Positions 34,932-39,789 of a stretch of 39,789 nt of DNA are shown one piece after another (position 1 is the stretch's first letter; every line of letters begins with the position of its first letter). The notes below the pieces were generated by a model, which made no database searches, was not told the DNA's origin, and was given only the letters and a program-made list of their open reading frames with translations. Source of the stretch: Clostridia bacterium. GTDB lineage: Bacteria > Bacillota > Clostridia > UBA1381. Both the position numbers and the translations under genes were made by a program. The stretch lies in NCBI GenBank assembly GCA_017935675.1, contig JAGBHE010000045.1, positions 1-39,789 of the forward strand, read 5' to 3'.

Positions 34932-36788
34932 ATGGCAAAGGGTAACATTTCCGTAAATTCGGAAAACATTTTCCCGATTATAAAAAAATGGCTTTATTCC
35001 GACAAGGATATATTTTTAAGAGAGCTTGTTTCAAATGCATGCGATGCGATAACAAAGATGAAAAAGCTTGCCGGAATAGGCGAGGCACAGCTTGACGGTG
35101 ATGAAAGCTTCAAGGTTGATGTAATCGTTGACAGCGAGGCTGGAACACTGAAAATATGCGATAACGGCATAGGCATGACAGCTGAGGAAATTGACAAATA
35201 CATTACTCAGATAGCTTTTTCAGGTGCAAACGATTTTCTTGAAAAGTATAAGGATGAAAAAAATCCCGATCAGATAATAGGTCATTTCGGCCTCGGCTTC
35301 TATTCGGCATTTATGGTTGCGGACAAGGTTGAAATTGATTCCCTTTCATATCTTCCCGGTGCAAAGGCGGCGAAATGGGTATGTGAGGGCGGTCTTGAAT
35401 ACGAGCTTTCCGACGGAAGCAGAGAAACAAGGGGTACAACAATAACGCTGTATCTCGGCGAAGACGGGAAGGAATTTAAAAACGGGTATGAAATACGCTC
35501 CATACTGAACAAATACTGCTCCTTCCTCCCTGTTGAAATATATTTTGAAGATGTAAAAAAAGAGGAGGACAAGCCTGAGGAAGCCGCAGACGGAGAAGAG
35601 AAAAAGGAGCCGGAGGCTCCGAAGCCTATCAATGATACAAACCCGCTCTGGATGAAAAAACCCTCCGAATGCACGGACGAGGAATATAAGGAATTTTACA
35701 CAAAAGTGTTCATGGACTTTAACGAGCCCCTGTTCTGGATACATCTTAACGTGGATTATCCCTTCCGCCTTAAGGGTATCCTGTATTTCCCGAAAATCAA
35801 TCATGAATTTACAGTAAACGAAGGTCAGATTAAGCTTTTTAACAATCAGGTGTTTGTTGCCGATAATGTTAAGGAGGTTATTCCCGAGTTCCTGATGCTT
35901 CTCAAGGGTGTTATTGACTGCCCCGACCTGCCTCTCAATGTTTCGAGAAGCTTCCTGCAAAATGACGGATATGTAAAGAAAATCTCAGCGCATATTACAA
36001 AAAAGGTTGCAGACAAGCTTACGGGAATATTTAAAAACGAACGTGAAAATTACAATAAATACTGGGACGATATAAATATCTTTATAAAATACGGCTGTAT
36101 GCGTGATGAAAAGTTCTATGAAAAGATTAAAGATATTATCATCTATAAAACGACAGACGGAGAATATATTACCCTTGAGAATTATTTCGAGGGCAGAGAC
36201 AATAAGGATGTTTACTATACCTCCGATAAAAATCAGCAGTCTCAGTATATCAACCTGTTCAGGGAGCAGGATATAAAGGTGCTTGAGCTGGGCACCATGA
36301 TGGATACGCAGTTTATGTCGTTTATCGAAATGAAAAATGAGAACGTCAAGTTCAAGAGAGTCGACTCAAACGTTTCCGATCTTTCCGACTCCGAGGAAAA
36401 GCAGGACGATGATAATAATGCAAAGCTTATAGAGCTTGTAAAAAAATCAGTGCCCGAGGAAACAAAGGTTGAGGTTCAGTCCCTTAAAAATGCCGCTATC
36501 CCGGCAGTTATGCTTCTCGGCGAGCAAAGCCGCAGAATGCAGGAAATGTACAAAGCCTACGGTCAGCAGATGGCAGCTATGGCAGGAATGTTCAAGGATG
36601 AATATACGCTTGTACTCAACAAAAATAACAGTCTTATCCAAAAGCTCCCTGAGCTTTCCGAAGAAGACTGCGCACTTGTTTCCGACCATATCTATGACCT
36701 TGCCATGCTGTGCAATAAGCCTCTTCCGGCAGAACAGATGACAAAGTTTATCGAGAGAAGCAATAAAATTATGGAAAAGCTTATATGA
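34932..36788 (+). CDS. htpG: Molecular chaperone HtpG (Hsp90)
   Basis: 618 residues. ATP-binding N-domain (1-~215): RELVSNACDAITK, DNGIGMTAEEIDKYI, GHFGLGFYSAFMVADKV. A charged Glu/Lys linker sits at ~212-236 (KKEEDKPEEAADGEEKKEP). Middle domain: LFWIHLNVDYPFRLKGILYFP and LPLNVSRSFLQNDGYVKKI (catalytic-loop Arg in VSRS). C-terminal dimerisation part ends LIQKLPELSEEDCALVSDHI. Instead of the common G-T-I-A-K-S-G-T the lid segment is QIAFSGANDFLEKYK, which I associate with the Bacteroidetes-type clade of HtpG. ATP-driven folding factor in stress, with HrcA control indicated by the CIRCE. Confidence 0.97.
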   Translation: MAKGNISVNSENIFPIIKKWLYSDKDIFLRELVSNACDAITKMKKLAGIGEAQLDGDESFKVDVIVDSEAGTLKICDNGIGMTAEEIDKYITQIAFSGANDFLEKYKDEKNPDQIIGHFGLGFYSAFMVADKVEIDSLSYLPGAKAAKWVCEGGLEYELSDGSRETRGTTITLYLGEDGKEFKNGYEIRSILNKYCSFLPVEIYFEDVKKEEDKPEEAADGEEKKEPEAPKPINDTNPLWMKKPSECTDEEYKEFYTKVFMDFNEPLFWIHLNVDYPFRLKGILYFPKINHEFTVNEGQIKLFNNQVFVADNVKEVIPEFLMLLKGVIDCPDLPLNVSRSFLQNDGYVKKISAHITKKVADKLTGIFKNERENYNKYWDDINIFIKYGCMRDEKFYEKIKDIIIYKTTDGEYITLENYFEGRDNKDVYYTSDKNQQSQYINLFREQDIKVLELGTMMDTQFMSFIEMKNENVKFKRVDSNVSDLSDSEEKQDDDNNAKLIELVKKSVPEETKVEVQSLKNAAIPAVMLLGEQSRRMQEMYKAYGQQMAAMAGMFKDEYTLVLNKNNSLIQKLPELSEEDCALVSDHIYDLAMLCNKPLPAEQMTKFIERSNKIMEKLI

Positions 36789-36811
36789 TTTCAAAAGGGG
36801 TGCTGCGGCAG

Positions 36812-36860
36812 TTTTATTTGCCGTTAAACTGTGCTCCGCACAGTTTAACGGCAAATAAAA
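36812..36860. repeat. Perfect 23-bp inverted repeat with 3-nt loop after htpG
   Basis: The arms TTTTATTTGCCG-TTAAACTGTGC and its exact complement at 36838-36860 are separated only by TCC. No T-run follows. A second small hairpin (TGAAAACT / AGTTTTCA) follows at 36867-36884. It may serve as htpG terminator or be a small inserted palindrome. The remaining gap to 37038 contains a half palindromic repeat and the hicAB terminator. Confidence 0.8.
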
Positions 36861-36962
36861 TACCACTGAAAACTTTAGTTTTCAATAAAACTATTGCATG
36901 GCAATAATAACACTTGAATCCATTTGTGCTGCGGCAATCACTCACGACTTTTCAAGTTTTAT

Positions 36963-36980
36963 GAACCGTACCCTTGTGTT
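36963..36980. repeat. Palindromic dispersed repeat, half copy
   Basis: GAACCGTACCCTTGTGTT matches the right half of the element at 18041-18070 with one difference (A for C). The left half is missing. Confidence 0.65.
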
Positions 36981-36987
36981 ACACATA

Positions 36988-37025
36988 AAAAAGGTCGAAA
37001 TCTCGTATCGAGAAAACGACCTTTT
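36988..37025. terminator. Bidirectional terminator between htpG and hicB
   Basis: AAAAGGTCG ... CGACCTTTT stem with an inner stem TCTCG-TAT-CGAGA; T-runs at both ends once transcribed. It lies 14 bp after the hicB stop. Confidence 0.88.
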
Positions 37026-37038
37026 CCGGCTGCTCTGT

Positions 37039-37419
37039 TTATCTTAAATTGAGGCGTTCCATAAGTGCGGTTCTCAGCACTTCAGAAAAGTTAAATCCTG
37101 CTTTTTCACCCATAACATTGAGATAGTTCGGGATTGTGCAGTTTCTTTTTACCATTCTGTTATCTTCGAGTTGCCTATAATAATCGAAGTCAACATCGAC
37201 GAATGTTCCGAGGGCGTTTTCTTTGGTTTCGGGCAACTCATAAGACGGAACAGGAATAGTTTTCCCAATGTCCTGCAAAGAAATTCCCGAAAGTCCAATG
37301 GCTTCTCTTGCCATTTCGATACAGTTTTCAATATCTGTTCCTTGCGTTCTTATATCGAAGTCAGGGACATAAACAACCAAAGTTTCTTTGTTGATAATTA
37401 CCGGATATGCACCTTTCAT
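37039..37419 (-). CDS. hicB: HicB-family antitoxin
   Basis: 126 residues behind AAAGGAG. The N-terminal degenerate RNase-H-like fold has the typical YPVIINKETLVVYVPDFDIRTQGTDIENCIEMAREAIGL pattern of HicB (cut here: PDFDIRTQG, AREAIGL). The C-terminal part NCTIPNYLNVMGEKAGFNFSEVLRTAL looks like a ribbon-helix-helix DNA-binding segment (IPNYLN...FSEVLRTAL), which would repress the operon. It lies 13 bp after a small HicA gene, the standard toxin-first order, and neutralises it. Confidence 0.92.
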   Translation of the reverse strand: MKGAYPVIINKETLVVYVPDFDIRTQGTDIENCIEMAREAIGLSGISLQDIGKTIPVPSYELPETKENALGTFVDVDFDYYRQLEDNRMVKRNCTIPNYLNVMGEKAGFNFSEVLRTALMERLNLR

Positions 37420-37432
37420 AAAAATCGCTCCT

Positions 37433-37606
37433 TTATTTTAAATCATGTTTTCTGATAAGGTCTCTTGCGAGTTCTTCGTCAATTTCCCGGTGTCTCGGCA
37501 GAGGTTCAACGGCTTCACCATTTGTTAATATAGTATGGTTTGCACCCTCCCGAAGTATTCGCCAACCGGATTTTGTAAAAAGTTTTAATAAGATTTGTCG
37601 TTTCAT
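37433..37606 (-). CDS. hicA: HicA-family mRNA interferase toxin (57 residues)
   Basis: Small gene read directly from the minus strand: MKRQILLKLFTKSGWRILRE, then GANHTILTNGEAVEPLPRHR, then EIDEELARDLIRKHDLK and TAA. This is the dsRBD-like HicA fold: G-W-x-[IL]-x-R-E-G-x-[NK]-H with the catalytic His in GANHTIL, then the P-L-P-R-H-x-E-I-[DN] motif. HicA cleaves mRNA and stops translation when HicB is lost. The start ATG 37606 has GAGG ~11 nt upstream. Too short for many gene finders; a missed toxin would leave the antitoxin looking orphaned. Confidence 0.93.
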   Translation of the reverse strand: MKRQILLKLFTKSGWRILREGANHTILTNGEAVEPLPRHREIDEELARDLIRKHDLK

Positions 37607-37627
37607 TTGTTCGTCATCCTCAACTAT

Positions 37628-37656
37628 ATTATACGCATTTTTATACGTATTGTCAA
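37628..37656 (-). promoter_or_regulatory. Promoter of hicAB with overlapping inverted repeat
   Basis: Minus strand TTGACA, 17 bp, TATAAT: perfect consensus. The spacer and -10 contain ATACG...CGTAT as an inverted repeat, a plausible operator for HicB. The start codon is ~22 bp from the -10, so the leader is very short. Confidence 0.88.
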
Positions 37657-37660
37657 TAGT

Positions 37661-37683
37661 TTTTCAGAAATTATTTCTGAAAA
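37661..37683. promoter_or_regulatory. Perfect 11-bp palindrome upstream of the hicAB promoter
   Basis: TTTTCAGAAAT, one T, ATTTCTGAAAA, ending 5 bp from the -35 box. It could bind HicB or another dimeric regulator, or be the terminator of nothing visible, since no gene runs into it. Confidence 0.5.
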
Positions 37684-37699
37684 TTTCAGTTAAATTCGT

Positions 37700-37738
37700 A
37701 ACACAAGGGGACGGTTCGAGACCACTATGTTATAGTGG
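37700..37738. repeat. Palindromic dispersed repeat, left-half copy, followed by a hairpin
   Basis: AACACAAGGGGACGGTTC at 37700-37717 is the left half of the family; the right half is replaced by GAGA and a hairpin CCACTAT-GTT-ATAGTGG (37722-37738). The hairpin lies 12 bp after the membrane-protein stop and may end its transcript. Confidence 0.7.
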
Positions 37739-37749
37739 GAACTTAAACT

Positions 37750-38238
37750 CTACATGATTTGTTTTCTCAAAAGAAAACAGTCAATAACATCACACACAAA
37801 CATCAACTGCAAAAATGCGTGAAGCCTGCTATGTTTAATTAATTGTTCTTTACTGTTTCTTCGCAGATACAAAATTGTATATATTGATGTGGACATCATT
37901 ATACAGAACGTACTTATAATTACAACAGGGATAATCATAATAAAAATAATTATTATCGGATTAAACATCATCGCTAATCCCAGCAAAGTCCATAATATAA
38001 AATTACAGACAAAGAATGGAATTTGTATAAATTTATATACTATTATCATACGCATATCTATATCTGTACCACTGCGATATGTTTTTATAGCAGTAACAAT
38101 GTTAACTATCCATGTAATCAGTGTAGCACCCAAGGCTGCACCGGCAACAACTATCATATATTTAAATTTAATAGATAAAATAGCAAAAAGTAAAAATACA
38201 TATATAGAAACAGTAAAAGCTATAAGTGTTTTCTTCAT
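37750..38238 (-). CDS. Small four-helix membrane protein of unknown function
   Basis: 162 residues from ATG 38238, chosen because GGGAG lies 8 nt upstream; an in-frame start at 38253 is less well placed. Four hydrophobic segments (IAFTVSIYVFLLFAILSI; VVAGAALGATLITWIVNIV; IPFFVCNFILWTLLGLAMMF; IIIFIMIIPVVIISTFCIMM) and a basic C-terminal loop RRNSKEQLIKHSRLHAFL. It may belong to the DUF6652 group, but I cannot confirm that. Proteins of this kind are frequent near RHS and other polymorphic toxin genes, so an immunity or orphan-immunity role is possible. Separated from the lipoprotein gene by a repeat-rich gap. Confidence 0.7.
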   Translation of the reverse strand: MKKTLIAFTVSIYVFLLFAILSIKFKYMIVVAGAALGATLITWIVNIVTAIKTYRSGTDIDMRMIIVYKFIQIPFFVCNFILWTLLGLAMMFNPIIIIFIMIIPVVIISTFCIMMSTSIYTILYLRRNSKEQLIKHSRLHAFLQLMFVCDVIDCFLLRKQIM

Positions 38239-38313
38239 TGTAATAACTCCCAACCATATTTTTATTCAGCAAACATAACATAATGGTACTCACACTGATA
38301 AAATCCACACAAT

Positions 38314-38355
38314 TTTGCGCAAGAGGACGCGCACAAGGGGACGGTTCTCTTGTAC
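38314..38355. repeat. Palindromic dispersed repeat, with duplicated left half
   Basis: GCACAAGGGGACGGTTC followed by TCTTGTACAC at 38331-38355, preceded by a diverged extra left half TGCGCAAGAGGAC (38315-38327). This doubled arrangement is the same as at 12360-12401. Confidence 0.75.
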
Positions 38356-38385
38356 ACACTTTGTGTTATAGAAATATAGCCAAAT

Positions 38386-38470
38386 CAGGATATCCCATGC
38401 ATTTAAAAACGATGGATTCCACTCAACTTTTTCAGTGGAAATACAATCTACCACTGAAAAAGTTGAATAA
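38386..38470 (-). repeat. ~85-bp dispersed repeat, copy B
   Basis: Reverse-complement counterpart of 17778-17860. Its centre is a perfect 15-bp hairpin (CAACTTTTTCAGTGG / CCACTGAAAAAGTTG, 38424-38465). It is flanked on both sides by palindromic repeats in opposite orientation. No gene exists in 38239-38595. Confidence 0.65.
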
Positions 38471-38551
38471 CCGATTATCAGCCCTTATTGAAATTGCCAA
38501 CAAAAATTGCTTGAAATACCTAAAAAGTTCTCTCTCTAATTCCTATTTTCC

Positions 38552-38580
38552 GAACACAAGAGAACCGTCCCCATGTGTTA
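38552..38580. repeat. Palindromic dispersed repeat, full copy
   Basis: GAACACAAGAGAACCG followed by TCCCCATGTGTTA, inverted relative to the copy at 38331. It begins 16 bp after the stop codon of the lipoprotein gene. Confidence 0.82.
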
Positions 38581-38595
38581 TGATAAAAACACTTT

Positions 38596-39009
38596 TTATC
38601 TTGAGTTTTCCATCATATTAGGGTCAGGTGATGTCCTATACCATTTCACTAAAGAGATTTTCATTTCTTCAATTGCCAACTTGAATTCCTCCTGAGTCTC
38701 ATATGGTCCGTACAATTTTTGCTCTCCAGTATCAAGAATATAATATTCCTCAGAAAAAATATCATTTTCATCAATAGACTCAATATTTCTAGTACATACA
38801 TATCTGTCATCATATGAAAATTCTTTTACAAAAGACGGAATTTCAGTCTCAACTGCTTTATCACCTACATACTTTACTATAATGTCTTTAGAATTGATTC
38901 TCCACACCTCATAGTCGTTAGGTAACTTATAGCTCCAGTCGCTAGCCCCTGCACATGATGTCAAAAGTAACACTAATAGCAAACCAGTTAAAACAGCCTT
39001 ATTTTTCAT
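38596..39009 (-). CDS. DUF3997-like lipoprotein, candidate immunity protein
   Basis: 137 residues with lipoprotein signal MKNKAVLTGLLLVLLLTSC (lipobox L-T-S-C, Cys19). The mature part, beginning GASDWSYKLPNDYEVWRINS, resembles DUF3997 proteins: a ~115-residue exported domain without catalytic motifs. Its start lies 3 bp after the stop of the RHS gene, with AAAGGG inside the end of that gene, so the two are translated together. That layout is what is expected of a toxin and its cognate immunity protein. Its location on the outer face of the membrane suggests the toxin acts outside the cytoplasm. Function is inferred. Confidence 0.75.
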   Translation of the reverse strand: MKNKAVLTGLLLVLLLTSCAGASDWSYKLPNDYEVWRINSKDIIVKYVGDKAVETEIPSFVKEFSYDDRYVCTRNIESIDENDIFSEEYYILDTGEQKLYGPYETQEEFKLAIEEMKISLVKWYRTSPDPNMMENSR

Positions 39010-39012
39010 TAT

Positions 39013-39789
39013 TTACAACCCTTTCGTAAATTGGTAAGTCCAGAAAAAAGGTGTCAATTGACCTTTTTTCTGCATATCATACCCCCAATTATTCAGCCAG
39101 TTACTTATTGATACACCTTCCCTATACTCATCGAAATCATATGTATCGCTAATTGTAACGGTAACGGAATATTGAGTTTCAGTCCATGTTATCCATAAAA
39201 ATCTTTTTGTGACGGTTTTCTTTTCAAATACCATTGTATAATCAGCTTTTCCAACCCCTAAATGCAAATCCAAATCATTAGGATTTGTGTCATTGCCATA
39301 AAAGGCAATTGATCCTGGTATAGCACTGCTATCTTTTCCGGATGATTTAAAAGTTTCAAAATTTTTATTAATTTCTTTATTTAAAATAGATGATGAGAAA
39401 AAAGTGGTATAAAAATCCCGATAATATGTATAATCCTTGTTTACACCTCCGCCGACAAAAGCATCCCAAAGCAATACAGACGCAACCTCGGTCCCCGTTT
39501 CACCGCTCGGATCAACATATTTAACAGGATTGTTCCGGCAATACACATATAAATTACTACTTTGTAATATCGCATTCACATCTGGAATTTTTACCTCATC
39601 TTCTACATATTTCTTATTCCCATAAATCATATTGCCTACATTCCAGTGCGGATCTTCCGTCATAAATCTTCCGTTTGCCGGGTTATAGTACCGATTTCGG
39701 AGATAGATATTCTGTGTTTCAGCGTCATAATATTCCCCGCAGTATCTGAATGGATTTGTATCCGTGGGGTCAGGGTTCTTTTCTATTCC
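39013..39789 (-). CDS. RHS-repeat polymorphic toxin, C-terminal 258 residues (partial)
   Basis: The minus frame is open to the window end. It begins with the RHS core motif: NPFRYCGEYYDAETQNIYL, RNRYYNPANGRFMTEDPHW, NLYVYCRNNPVKYVDPSGE; D-P-S-G marks the cleavage/junction point before the variable toxin. The ~160-residue toxin part is Tyr/Thr-rich and beta-like: DLDLHLGVGKADYTMVFE, then VTVTISDTYDFDEYREG, ending FFWTYQFTKGL. I do not recognise a named nuclease fold. The D-T-Y-D-F...R motif (partial residues 215-223) recalls colicin-M-type lipid II hydrolases, though spacing differs. RHS proteins form a shell that carries the toxin to rival cells. The rest of the gene, usually >1000 residues, lies beyond the window. 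Confidence 0.9.
   Translation of the reverse strand, partial: GIEKNPDPTDTNPFRYCGEYYDAETQNIYLRNRYYNPANGRFMTEDPHWNVGNMIYGNKKYVEDEVKIPDVNAILQSSNLYVYCRNNPVKYVDPSGETGTEVASVLLWDAFVGGGVNKDYTYYRDFYTTFFSSSILNKEINKNFETFKSSGKDSSAIPGSIAFYGNDTNPNDLDLHLGVGKADYTMVFEKKTVTKRFLWITWTETQYSVTVTISDTYDFDEYREGVSISNWLNNWGYDMQKKGQLTPFFWTYQFTKGL

Noticed and set aside
35346..35960. Minus-strand open frame of 204 codons opposite htpG
   Set aside because: Antisense to a fully conserved Hsp90; no independent support.
37661..37683. Terminator
   Set aside because: Perfect palindrome with only a 1-nt centre cannot form a normal hairpin loop as written and no gene runs into it; operator is more likely.
12360..38580. Repeated palindromes as a CRISPR array
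   Set aside because: Copies are far apart, in both orientations and without regular spacers.

Overview
The window reads as a chromosomal segment of a low-GC, endospore-forming Gram-positive of the class Clostridia. Support: a germination protease (gpr), SLH-anchored surface proteins, CUT1 sugar transport genes without a local ATPase, lipoproteins with lipoboxes, strong AGGAG ribosome sites, and consensus TTGACA-17-TATAAT promoters. A gut or plant-fibre-degrading Clostridium relative would fit the surface and carbohydrate genes, but the species cannot be named from sequence alone.

Layout. (1) 1-11995, all on the minus strand and very AT-rich: one apparent operon with its promoter near 12157-12185. 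It encodes a sugar-binding lipoprotein, two CUT1 permeases (the second broken by a frameshift), a secreted three-repeat lectin-like protein, two S-layer-homology proteins, and the start of a GH74-type xyloglucanase that leaves the window. Together these look like a take-up, attach and degrade module for a plant polysaccharide. (2) 12413-17644: two tandem BspA-type leucine-rich-repeat surface proteins ending in stalk domains, a third stalk-domain protein with a nonsense codon in its signal peptide, and a LytTR response regulator with no kinase next to it. (3) 18081-26571: a rhodanese lipoprotein, a YgjP-type metallopeptidase, a PAS protein, an ArsC/Spx-like protein, a DUF6514-like protein, mtaB, an HPr-like protein that lacks the catalytic histidine, potABC without potD, and a MATE pump. 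(4) 26753-36788, core genome: yhbY-nadD-yqeK-rsfS-leuS as one operon, then gpr, a YfmF/YfmH-like M16 pair, and htpG behind a perfect CIRCE operator. (5) 37039-39789, accessory: a HicA/HicB toxin-antitoxin pair with a perfect promoter, a four-helix membrane protein, a small lipoprotein, and the C-terminus of an RHS polymorphic toxin.

Non-coding DNA is unusually rich in short repeats. At least seven full or half copies of a ~30-bp imperfect palindrome (core ACACAAGGGGACGGTTC) sit between genes, often right after stop codons. A second ~85-bp family occurs twice in opposite orientation, and a GGGTGCTGCG decamer recurs in three intergenic hairpin regions.

The best candidates for something new are: the RHS C-terminal toxin with a D-x-Y-D motif paired with a lipoprotein that would act outside the membrane; the repeat families and their link to the BspA duplication; the CIRCE placed upstream of the htpG -35 box; and the two broken genes (sugar permease, stalk protein).
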